A stretch of 64,000 nt of DNA from assembly GCA_947373155.1 (NCBI GenBank), contig CANBWO010000006.1, positions 21,966 to 85,965 on the forward strand. Reading direction: 5' to 3'. The notes under the pieces were generated by a model. That model worked only from the letters and a program-made list of their open reading frames with translations. It had not been told where the DNA came from and searched no databases. Positions 38,781 to 47,176 of the stretch are shown here, one piece after another. The translations under genes were made by a program, and so were the position numbers. Each line of letters begins with the position of its first letter. Positions within the stretch are counted from its first letter, which is position 1. This stretch comes from Microbacteriaceae bacterium. Lineage in GTDB: Bacteria > Actinomycetota > Actinomycetes > Actinomycetales > Microbacteriaceae.

Positions 38781-39224
38781 TTAGCTCAGTTTAGAGATAG
38801 CGGAATCCAAGGCCTTCTTGAACGCGTCCGTAGTGTAGGTGGCTCCGCTGTAGTTTCCAAACCCAGAGCCCTGGCTAGAAATTCCGGCCTGAACCAGCGA
38901 TGGAAATACCTGATCGCGTCCGCCCGATGCCTGCGATTGAACCAGGCCAATTGCCGTGATTTTGCCGGAGGTGCGGGTTACCGAAAGCTGAATAGTGCCG
39001 AACTGATATTGAACTGGATCACCGGTGGTGGTCATATCCTTTTTAGCCGAGGGTGCGCTAGCCGAGCCGCTTGGGGCGGGTGTTCCGCTGGATGAGCCAC
39101 TTGGAACAGGAGTAAGCGAAACTGTAGATGCCGCGGCAAAGTGACTGGTTAAAACCGTGCCACCAATCACGCTGGCCAACGTGATGGCGCTGTAGGCCAC
39201 GGGGATAAATTTGTTGCGAGACAT
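38781..39224 (-). CDS. Membrane-anchored FMN-binding domain protein
   Basis: N-terminal TM; 'YQFGTIQLSVTRTSGKITAIGLVQSQ'; flavinylation-type motif 'YSGATYTTDAF'. Confidence 0.88.
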   Translation of the reverse strand: MSRNKFIPVAYSAITLASVIGGTVLTSHFAAASTVSLTPVPSGSSSGTPAPSGSASAPSAKKDMTTTGDPVQYQFGTIQLSVTRTSGKITAIGLVQSQASGGRDQVFPSLVQAGISSQGSGFGNYSGATYTTDAFKKALDSAISKLS

Positions 39225-39231
39225 GATGCTC

Positions 39232-40002
39232 CTAGAACTTGCTTAGTGCAGAATCCAAGGCCTTCTTGAATGCGATGGTTGTGTAAGTGGCACCGCTGAG
39301 GTTGCCAAAGTTGCTTCCGTTTGCCTTGACTGCGTAGTCCTGCAGATAGGTGAAGGCAACCTGACGCCCACCGGTAGCCTGGGCTTGAACTAGTCCAACA
39401 GCGGTGATTTTGCCATTGGTTTTGGTCACACTTAGTTGGATTGGGCCTTTGTAGACCTCTGTAATAAATGTGTCGCCTGTTTTGGTGACCACGGTTGCTA
39501 CGGGGGCAGGAGCCGAAGTGCTGGTTGAAGGAGCAGGAGCCGGAGCGGTTGTGGTTTTAGACGGGGCTGGGGCTGGGGCCGTTGTGGTTGTTGAACCAGA
39601 GCCTGACCCGGTTCCAGAGTTAGAACCTGTACCAGTCCCTGCACTCGATCCAGCTGAGCCGCTTGAGGTACTGGTTCCGGTCCCTGAGCTTGAACCCGAG
39701 TTGGAGCCGCCCGTTTTCCCCGAACTAGAGTTGCCTGCAGTTGAGCCGGCGCCCGGCGCTGCCGAAGACCCGGCCGTTGAACCGCCGGTGTTCGCCGAAC
39801 CAGAGGTTCCGGCAGTGTTTGTGGATCCAGCGTTGGTTGTTCCTGTGGCAGCGGTATTGGTTCCGGTGTTGGTTGTTCCGCCTGCTAGTGCACCTGGGTC
39901 AAATCCACCAGCCGCGTTGCTAGCCGAGGCGCCGATTGAGTAGCTGACGCCAAGGATTCCAAGGCCAATGATGGTTACGGCGCTTTGAGTTACGTTTCTC
40001 AC
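39232..40002 (-). CDS. FMN-binding domain protein with long Ser/Thr/Gly/Ala/Pro-rich linker
   Basis: 'YKGPIQLSVTKTNGKITAVGLVQAQ', 'LSGATYTTIAF'; GTG start at 40002 overlapping the upstream stop (GTGA); ORF track start 40122 looks over-extended. Confidence 0.85.
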   Translation of the reverse strand: MRNVTQSAVTIIGLGILGVSYSIGASASNAAGGFDPGALAGGTTNTGTNTAATGTTNAGSTNTAGTSGSANTGGSTAGSSAAPGAGSTAGNSSSGKTGGSNSGSSSGTGTSTSSGSAGSSAGTGTGSNSGTGSGSGSTTTTAPAPAPSKTTTAPAPAPSTSTSAPAPVATVVTKTGDTFITEVYKGPIQLSVTKTNGKITAVGLVQAQATGGRQVAFTYLQDYAVKANGSNFGNLSGATYTTIAFKKALDSALSKF

Positions 40003-41408
40003 CAGGCAAACTCCTCTGCGTGAATTTGGTGATCCGGGGTTCCAGCGCGCTTTAGGCTGCGCTTTACGGTTCTGGTCCAGGCTGCTGGACCACAGATAAA
40101 GACGTCGCTCTCGCTGATCCAAGGTGCAATCTGGCTAATTCGAGCGTGGTCCGGAATGTTTTCCGGGTGGGCTGGCATCCATGAGTTAGCTTCGCCGCGG
40201 CCGCCTTCTAGCAGGGTCAGCTTGAAGCCACGCTGCTCGCTTAGGGCGGTCAACTCGTCTACCAAAGATGCATCGTCCTTGTCGCGCAAGCGGTAGACAA
40301 CGTTGATGTCGCCGGGGCGGGCAGCCATAGATTCGGCAAGCGCGCGAATCGGTGGGGCACCAATACCAGCGCAAATCAAAGTTACCTTTTCGCGGGTTCT
40401 GCGGGCTTCTGTAAAGACGCCGTATGGGCCTTCCAGGATTACTCGAGTTCCGGCCTTCAAATCCTGCAAGAGAGCAGTGTCATCGCCGCGGTTTCCAACT
40501 GTAAAACGCACAAAACGCGAGTTAGGCGCGGCCGAGATGCTGAACGGGTGGGCACGCCACCACTGCTTGGCAGTAAGTACACGCAGGATAAAGAACTGGC
40601 CACTCTCGTAGTTGAGGTTCTTTAGGTTCTTACCGGTGATGTAAATCGAGGTGGAGTCGCTAGATTCGCGAACCGTGGTTTCTACCTTGAGGTTGGCAGC
40701 TAAGGACATGACAATCGGTTCTAGGAAACGGAACCAAACGATGTTTCCGGCGACGAACAGGTACAGCGTGACCCAGTAGAAAGTCGGGATTACCTTGTGG
40801 GCGATGTCGGAACCAGTTGAAATCTGGTGCGGGATTGCAAGGAAAACCGAGAAATAGCTGAGCAGGTGAATGATCCACCAGGCTTCGTAGCTGAGCCTCT
40901 TGCGAGCCACCTGGATTGACGACACCACAACGATAATCATGAGCACCAGAGAGATGGTGGCGGTGAGCATGTCCGGCACGTTGGCCACCAGGTTCACGGT
41001 TTCGTCCCAGAGGTTTTTGCCATCTGCCATGGCGTAGTTAACCACCGATGCCACGAAGTGGGCGATGATCAGGTACAGGATTGGCTTGCCAAGTTTTTTG
41101 TGAGTCTCCGTGGACTTATCCAGTCCGTAAAGGCGGTCGATCCAGGGAATTCGAGCAATTAGCAGCATGTGGATTAGCAGTAGGTCTGTTCCCACCAGTG
41201 CGGTAACGCGACCAACGGCGCCAAACGCGCTGCTTACATCGACGATGCTCTTGATGCCACCGTCAATCAGGAAGGTGGCCAGAACAATGATTACGCTGAT
41301 CCAAGCGAGAATCTCTACAAAGTCTTGCCCGCGCTTGACGCGCACCAACTTACGGTGCCCAAGCCGGACTCTGGTATTCGGCTGGACGAAACGGAAATTT
41401 GCGGTCAT
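39999..41408 (-). CDS. Ferric-reductase-like transmembrane protein with FAD/NAD(P)-binding oxidoreductase domain
   Basis: Multi-TM N-terminus with conserved His; 'HPFSISAAPNSRFVRFTV', 'VILEGPYGVFT', 'LICAGIGAPPIRAL', 'DVFICGPAAWT'. Confidence 0.9.
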   Translation of the reverse strand: MTANFRFVQPNTRVRLGHRKLVRVKRGQDFVEILAWISVIIVLATFLIDGGIKSIVDVSSAFGAVGRVTALVGTDLLLIHMLLIARIPWIDRLYGLDKSTETHKKLGKPILYLIIAHFVASVVNYAMADGKNLWDETVNLVANVPDMLTATISLVLMIIVVVSSIQVARKRLSYEAWWIIHLLSYFSVFLAIPHQISTGSDIAHKVIPTFYWVTLYLFVAGNIVWFRFLEPIVMSLAANLKVETTVRESSDSTSIYITGKNLKNLNYESGQFFILRVLTAKQWWRAHPFSISAAPNSRFVRFTVGNRGDDTALLQDLKAGTRVILEGPYGVFTEARRTREKVTLICAGIGAPPIRALAESMAARPGDINVVYRLRDKDDASLVDELTALSEQRGFKLTLLEGGRGEANSWMPAHPENIPDHARISQIAPWISESDVFICGPAAWTRTVKRSLKRAGTPDHQIHAEEFAW

Positions 41409-41570
41409 GCCTTAACCTTGCCAAACAACCTTGAGAGTTTGCTGATAGAACGCTGGGATTTCGTTTAATAGTTGAAAATCACTTTTGTGGTCATCGATGT
41501 GTATAAAAAAGTCACAACCCCGACTTTGCTGCGAAACACCCGTGCAACAATCCGCCCGTAATTTTTGACC

Positions 41571-43226
41571 ATGGGTGATTTATTCGAGAACTATCCGACT
41601 GCGTCGGCGCCTAAACGCGCTGATCGCAAGAGCGGCAACCTCCCACCCTTCGATGAAATGTTTTCGGGGGCTGGCAAAGTACGAGGCAACTATCGGCAGA
41701 TTCAATCTGCTCTGGCGGCCATGACCAAGCAAGAACTGGTGGGCCGAACCGAGGCGCTTGCCAGTTCGTACCTGGCCCAAGGAGTGACATTCGACTTTGC
41801 CGGCGAGGAGCGTCCGTTCCCACTTGACGCCGTTCCGCGTGTAATCGACCGCGATGAGTGGGCAATGCTCGAGGCCGGAATCAAGCAGCGTGTGAAGGTG
41901 CTTGAGGCGTTTCTGGCAGATATCTATGGTCCGCAAAATGCCATCCGCGATGGCGTTGTTCCTGCCGGACTAGTTTCGACCTCGGCGCACTTTCATCGTG
42001 TGGCCGCTGGCATCGATCCGGCCAACGGTGTCCGGATTCAGGTGTCCGGAATTGATCTAATCCGCGATGAAATCGGAGCCTGGCGGGTTTTGGAAGACAA
42101 CGTGCGAGTGCCCAGCGGCGTGAGTTACGTGATCTCTAATCGCAGGGTTATGGCACAAACTCTGCCGGAACTCTTCCAGCAGATGCGAATCGAACCGGTT
42201 TCCGGATACCCAAACCGGCTGTTGGCGGCTTTGCGCGCAGCAGCGCCTGCGGGAGTAACCGAACCAACAGTGGTGGTGCTAACCCCGGGTGTCTATAACA
42301 GTGCGTATTTTGAGCACACACTGCTGGCCCGCCTCATGGGTCTTGAGCTGGTTGAGGGTCGCGATTTGTTCTGCAACGGCGGCAAGGTTTACATGCGGAC
42401 CACCGCTGGCCCGCGTCGCGTCGACGTGATTTATCGACGTGTAGACGACGAATTCCTCGACCCGCTGGCATTTCGCGCAGACTCGGTACTCGGCCCGCCA
42501 GGGCTGCTTACCGCCGCACGTCTCGGCAACGTCACTATCGCCAATGCAGTCGGAAATGGCGTTGCCGATGACAAACTCGTTTACACCTACATGCCGGATC
42601 TAACCCGGTACTACCTTGGCCAAGAACCCATCATTCCCAACGTGCAAACTTGGCGTTTGGAGGATCCGGGCAGCCTAGAAGAAGTGCTAGACAACCTAGA
42701 CAAACTCGTGGTCAAGCCAGTTGATGGCTCGGGCGGTAAGGGCTTGGTGGTGGGACCAGCTGCCTCCGCCAAGGAACTTGAAGACCTACGCAAGCGCCTT
42801 ATTAAAGACCCGCGTGGTTGGATCGCTCAGCCGGTGGTTCAGTTCAGCACCATTCCAACCTTGGTTCCAGAAGGCTTGCGGCCGCGTCACGCCGATCTGC
42901 GTCCATTTGCGGTCAACGACGGCAACGATGTTTGGGTGCTCCCTGGCGGACTAACCCGCGTGGCCCTGCCCGAGGGCGAACTCGTGGTCAACAGCTCACA
43001 GGGTGGTGGCTCCAAGGACACCTGGGTGGTTGGAACCGACCGCATCGGGGTTCGCGACTACCTACCAACTAACTCTCAAGTGTCGGCGATTGTGGCTGGG
43101 CAAACCTCTGCTAACGCCGGGTTTAGCGTGCAGGCGCAGGGTCGAGGAAATCCGTACATGAGTCAACAGGAACAGCAACAGCAGACAGGTGCTGAGTTGC
43201 AAGTAAGGGGTGAAAACAATGCTTAG
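41571..43226 (+). CDS. Circularly permuted ATP-grasp protein (DUF404/DUF407 type)
   Basis: 'FLADIYGPQNAIRDGVVPAGLV', 'DLIRDEIGAWRVLEDNVRVPSGVSYVI', 'VVKPVDGSGGKGLVVG'. Confidence 0.93.
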   Translation: MGDLFENYPTASAPKRADRKSGNLPPFDEMFSGAGKVRGNYRQIQSALAAMTKQELVGRTEALASSYLAQGVTFDFAGEERPFPLDAVPRVIDRDEWAMLEAGIKQRVKVLEAFLADIYGPQNAIRDGVVPAGLVSTSAHFHRVAAGIDPANGVRIQVSGIDLIRDEIGAWRVLEDNVRVPSGVSYVISNRRVMAQTLPELFQQMRIEPVSGYPNRLLAALRAAAPAGVTEPTVVVLTPGVYNSAYFEHTLLARLMGLELVEGRDLFCNGGKVYMRTTAGPRRVDVIYRRVDDEFLDPLAFRADSVLGPPGLLTAARLGNVTIANAVGNGVADDKLVYTYMPDLTRYYLGQEPIIPNVQTWRLEDPGSLEEVLDNLDKLVVKPVDGSGGKGLVVGPAASAKELEDLRKRLIKDPRGWIAQPVVQFSTIPTLVPEGLRPRHADLRPFAVNDGNDVWVLPGGLTRVALPEGELVVNSSQGGGSKDTWVVGTDRIGVRDYLPTNSQVSAIVAGQTSANAGFSVQAQGRGNPYMSQQEQQQQTGAELQVRGENNA

Positions 43227-44148
43227 TCGAATCGCTGAATCACTGTTTTGGATTGGCCGCTACGTGGAACGAGCCGACGGCACCGCCCGCCTGCTAGATG
43301 TTCACCTTCAGCTTTTGTTGGAAGACCCCTGGGTAGAAGAAGACGCGGCTTGCCGATCGCTGCTAAAGGTAATCGGGTCCACCACCGAGTTTGAGGGGCC
43401 GATCGATCGCAAGACGCTCATGAACCTACTCACGGTAGACCGAAACGAGCCCGCGTCGATTGCCTCATCGTTGGGTGCAGCCCGCGAAAATGCCCGTCGG
43501 GTTCGCGAAATCGTGAGCACCGAACTCTGGGAATGTCTCAACACCACTCGCTCAAGAATGCCGCGCAAGGTGGCAATCGAACGCTCGCACGACTTCTTTG
43601 GCTGGGTGCGCGAGCGCACCGCCCTTGCAGTGGGAATCGTGGAAAGCAGCACCAGCCGAGACGAAGCCTGGACCTTCTTTACTTTGGGCCGAAGCCTAGA
43701 GCGCGTTGACATGACCGCGCGTTTGTTGGCCACTAGCGAGCTCACCGCCGCCAGCGGGCCATCGTGGACCACCATTTTGCGCAGTTGTGGCGCCTATGAG
43801 GCATACCTTCGTACCTACCGAGGAGTTCCATCGGCAACCAACGCTGCTGAGTTCCTGCTGCTGGATCGCATCTTCCCTAGGTCGGTAATTTTTGCCATCA
43901 CCCGTGCCGAAAAGTGTCTGGCGGATCTTGCACCCGCAACTGCTCGTGTGGGTGTCACCGATGACGCCCAGCGCGTGCTTGGTCAGCTAAGGACCAGCTT
44001 GGAGTACCGTTCGGCCCCGGCGATTTTGTCGAATCTGACCAGCGAGATGATTGCCTTGCAAGATGGCATCAACGAGGTTTCCGATTCGATTCGTCACCGC
44101 TACTTTCCGGCGAATGTCTTGCCAACCTGGGTTGGTGAGATGTCGTGA
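43219..44148 (+). CDS. Alpha-E domain protein (DUF403)
   Basis: 'MLSRIAESLFWIGRYVERADGTARLLDV'; overlaps the ATP-grasp gene end. Confidence 0.93.
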   Translation: MLSRIAESLFWIGRYVERADGTARLLDVHLQLLLEDPWVEEDAACRSLLKVIGSTTEFEGPIDRKTLMNLLTVDRNEPASIASSLGAARENARRVREIVSTELWECLNTTRSRMPRKVAIERSHDFFGWVRERTALAVGIVESSTSRDEAWTFFTLGRSLERVDMTARLLATSELTAASGPSWTTILRSCGAYEAYLRTYRGVPSATNAAEFLLLDRIFPRSVIFAITRAEKCLADLAPATARVGVTDDAQRVLGQLRTSLEYRSAPAILSNLTSEMIALQDGINEVSDSIRHRYFPANVLPTWVGEMS

Positions 44149-44987
44149 GTCGGTTCAAGATTGTCCACAAAACCGGCTTTCGCTACGGGGTGAATGTTCA
44201 GGCCTCTTACAACGAAGCCCGCATGTTGCCAAGCCGCGACGACGGACAGATAATTTTCAGTTCCAAAATGGAGATCAAACCGCATCCGGCCAGCCACGAG
44301 TACATCGACTACTTTGGCACCCGCGTTGTAATGTTCGAGGTCCTCGAACCGCATGAAGAGCTAGAGATCGTGAGCACATCGGTGGTGGAATTGCGCGACC
44401 CACCTGCCCGAGAAGCAGAGATGACCTGGAACGAGTTAGCCACCGCAATCGACCGCAGCCTAGAGCTCAAAGATGCAGTCAGCGTCTCTAAGCGAACCGC
44501 GATTCCAGCCGACCTGGCTAGATTCGCCAAGAAAGTTGCCGCTCAGGGAAACCCTGAGCAAACTGCTTTGGCAATTTGCCAGCACATCCATGCCAGCATG
44601 AAATATCAGTTTGGTGTGACCGGGGTTAACTCAAATGCCGCCGAGGCTTGGGCCAAGAAGATTGGCGTTTGCCAAGACTTCACCCACCTTGCAGTTGGTG
44701 CGCTGCGCTCGGTGGGGATTCCGGCACGGTATGTGAGCGGCTACCTGCACCCGCAAATTGAACCAAGAATCGGGCAGGCCGTGATGGGCGAATCCCACGC
44801 CTGGCTGGAATGGTTCGCGGGTGAGTGGATTCCAAACGACCCAACCAATAATGTCCAAGCCACTAACCGCCACATTGTGGTGGCTAGGGGTCGCGACTAC
44901 GACGACGTGCCTCCGCTACGCGGGGTTTACGCCGGTGCCGCGAACTCGGAACTTTTTGTGTCGGTGGAGATCACTAAAGAGGCCTAA
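44145..44987 (+). CDS. Transglutaminase-like cysteine protease family protein
   Basis: 'KIGVCQDFTHLAVGALRSVGIPARYVSGYL', 'ESHAWLEWFAGEWIPNDPTNN'. Confidence 0.94.
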   Translation: MSRFKIVHKTGFRYGVNVQASYNEARMLPSRDDGQIIFSSKMEIKPHPASHEYIDYFGTRVVMFEVLEPHEELEIVSTSVVELRDPPAREAEMTWNELATAIDRSLELKDAVSVSKRTAIPADLARFAKKVAAQGNPEQTALAICQHIHASMKYQFGVTGVNSNAAEAWAKKIGVCQDFTHLAVGALRSVGIPARYVSGYLHPQIEPRIGQAVMGESHAWLEWFAGEWIPNDPTNNVQATNRHIVVARGRDYDDVPPLRGVYAGAANSELFVSVEITKEA

Positions 44988-45005
44988 CAGCGGTAATCTG
45001 CCTTT

Positions 45006-45875
45006 ATGACAGCATTGCCGCTAAAGCGTTCGTTCACCGACTTCTATGGAATCGACATCACTTTTTTTGAGTGGCCGGTCACTAACGCCAAGGCTGTTGT
45101 GCAGCTGGTTCACGGGCTCGGTGAGCACGCTCGCCGCTACGACCACGTTGCCGAGGCCCTCAACCGTGCGGGCTATGCCGTTTACGCAACCGACCACCGC
45201 GGCCACGGCCAAACCGGTGTTGAGATGCGCAAGGCACGCCAGATCGCCCATCAGGGCAATTTGGGCAAGGGTGGCATGAAGGCTGTTTTCACCGATGAAC
45301 TTGAGCTCACCAGCCTGATTGAACGTGAGATGCCGGGTTCTCGTGTGGTTCTGTTGGGTCACAGCTGGGGTTCCATGATCACTCAGCGAATCATCGATGC
45401 AAATAGCCACCGATACGCCGCCGTGGTTATGACGGGCTCTACCCTGTTGCTTCCTGGAATCTTGCCGAGCGGTGGTTTCAACAAGAAGTGGGACAAAACC
45501 CCAAACGCCACGGGCAAGGAGTGGCTGAGCCGCGATGCATCGGTGGGCGCAGCCTTTGTGGCAGACCCGCTCAACTTCCCAGAAATGGCCATGGATGTCT
45601 TTGGTGTTGTGAACGTGCTGTCGCTGATTGGCGTGCCAAAGAAGACAATTCGAGCCGACCTACCAATCTTGCTGATGGCTGGATCGGACGACGCCATCGG
45701 TGGCGAAAAAGGCAACCAGATGCTTCTGAAGGCGCTGCTAAGGGCGGGCGTGAAAGACGTTGAGCTGATTGTTTACCACGAGGCACGCCACGAGGTCTTC
45801 AACGAGATTAACCGCGAAGAAGTGCTTACCGACCTAATCGATTGGCTAGAGAGCGAATTTACTCCGCTGGCTTAG
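45006..45875 (+). CDS. Alpha/beta hydrolase (monoacylglycerol lipase-like)
   Basis: 'VQLVHGLGEHARRYDHVAEALNRAGYAVYATDHRGHGQT', nucleophile elbow 'GHSWGSM'. Confidence 0.92.
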   Translation: MTALPLKRSFTDFYGIDITFFEWPVTNAKAVVQLVHGLGEHARRYDHVAEALNRAGYAVYATDHRGHGQTGVEMRKARQIAHQGNLGKGGMKAVFTDELELTSLIEREMPGSRVVLLGHSWGSMITQRIIDANSHRYAAVVMTGSTLLLPGILPSGGFNKKWDKTPNATGKEWLSRDASVGAAFVADPLNFPEMAMDVFGVVNVLSLIGVPKKTIRADLPILLMAGSDDAIGGEKGNQMLLKALLRAGVKDVELIVYHEARHEVFNEINREEVLTDLIDWLESEFTPLA

Positions 45876-46233
45876 AGGTGTGAAGGTTGTGCTTGGCCGC
45901 AAACTTGTCCACGTTTGGAATCTTGCAAGCGGCAACGGCTTCTTCGATCGGGTTCAGTAGCAGGTCCTGTGTCTCCGGGTGGCGGTCCATGTATCGAACC
46001 ACGTAAGAGCAAACCGGCACAACCTTGGCCCTGCCCTGAGCTCGAACATCGGAAAGTGCTTCGCGCATGAGAATGGCGGCCAGGTTCTTTCCCTGCATGG
46101 CAGGGTCTACCTCGGTGTGAACAAAGTGAATCTGCCCAGGCTGAACGCTGTAGTCGGCGTGACCAACTTTTTGGTCTTCGAGCCAGATTTCGTAGCGGAA
46201 GGCATCGGTGTTGTGAACGACAGTGGGTTCCAT
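45859..46233 (-). CDS. GNAT-like N-acetyltransferase (YjdJ type)
   Basis: 'HFVHTEVDPAMQGKNLAAILMREALSDVRAQGRAKVVPVCSYVVRYMDRHPE'; ATG at 46233 favoured. Confidence 0.87.
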   Translation of the reverse strand: MEPTVVHNTDAFRYEIWLEDQKVGHADYSVQPGQIHFVHTEVDPAMQGKNLAAILMREALSDVRAQGRAKVVPVCSYVVRYMDRHPETQDLLLNPIEEAVAACKIPNVDKFAAKHNLHTSKPAE

Positions 46234-46250
46234 GCTGTTAATCTCTCTAT

Positions 46251-47108
46251 GTGACTTTGATTCCAAGCCAAGTGGTTATAGGTAATAACCTACCTGCCTT
46301 GCAAAGTATGCCCAGCGAATGTGCCCAGCTGATTTACATTGACCCACCTTTCAACACCGGTCGAGTTCAGAGCCGAGGCGGCAACACCACCAAGCGCAGC
46401 GAGACCGGAAACCGGGTTGGCTTTAAGGGTCAGTTATACGAGACCATCCGCAAAACTGTTCTGAGCTACGACGACGCCTTTGAGGACTACTGGACCTTCT
46501 TGGAACCCAGGCTGGAAGAAGCCTGGCGCTTGCTGAATCAGACCGGCACCCTTTACCTGCACTTGGATTACCGCGAGGCGCACTACGCCAAGGTCTTGCT
46601 TGATGCCCTGTTTGGGCGCGAGTGCTTTTTAAACGAAATCATCTGGGCCTACGACTACGGCGGCAAGTCCAAGAACAAGTGGCCTTCCAAGCACGACACC
46701 ATTTTGGTTTACGTGAAAGACCCCAAGAAATACTTCTTTAACTCCGATGAGGTTGACCGCGAACCGTATATGGCACCGGGTCTAGTTACACCCGAAAAAG
46801 TGGCCAAGGGCAAACTGCCCACCGATGTGTGGTGGCACACCATTGTGAGCCCAACCGGCAAAGAGAAAACGGGATACCCAACCCAAAAACCACTCGGTAT
46901 CTTGCGCCGAATTATCCAGGCATCTAGCAAGCCCGGCGATCTGGTGATCGACTTCTTTGCGGGATCTGGAAGCACCGGTGCCGCGGCACTCGAACTGGAA
47001 CGCCGAGTAGTTCTGATGGATCAAAACCCAGAGGCCATCGATGTGATGCGAGCCCGATTTGCCGCACACGGTTTGGCATTCAATACAGGCAAGCCGCAGC
47101 TGAGTTAA
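46251..47108 (+). CDS. Site-specific DNA methyltransferase (adenine-N6/cytosine-N4 type), apparently orphan
   Basis: 'IDPPFNTG' (DPPF catalytic), 'YPTQKP', 'DLVIDFFAGSGSTGAAA' SAM-binding; GTG start. Confidence 0.9.
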   Translation: MTLIPSQVVIGNNLPALQSMPSECAQLIYIDPPFNTGRVQSRGGNTTKRSETGNRVGFKGQLYETIRKTVLSYDDAFEDYWTFLEPRLEEAWRLLNQTGTLYLHLDYREAHYAKVLLDALFGRECFLNEIIWAYDYGGKSKNKWPSKHDTILVYVKDPKKYFFNSDEVDREPYMAPGLVTPEKVAKGKLPTDVWWHTIVSPTGKEKTGYPTQKPLGILRRIIQASSKPGDLVIDFFAGSGSTGAAALELERRVVLMDQNPEAIDVMRARFAAHGLAFNTGKPQLS

Positions 47109-47130
47109 CGGTTCATAACCTTGCTTAAGC

Positions 47131-47162
47131 AAAAATGCCCAGTCCGAAGACTGGGCATTTTT
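47131..47162. terminator. Bidirectional intrinsic terminator between the methyltransferase and MFS genes
   Basis: AAAAATGCCCAGTC-CGAA-GACTGGGCATTTTT, perfect 14-bp stem. Confidence 0.95.
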
Positions 47163-47176
47163 AGTTTGAAACCGAA

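Noticed and set aside
39470-39943. Plus-strand 157-aa ORF rich in PEPEPVPELE, resembling a PE-repeat protein
   Set aside because: It is the antisense reading of the Ser/Thr/Gly/Pro linker in the FMN-binding protein; the composition is an artefact of the repeat.
41409-41570. 160-bp divergent gap between the ferric reductase and ATP-grasp genes as a possible ncRNA
   Set aside because: No stable hairpin, terminator or known motif; a normal divergent promoter region explains it.
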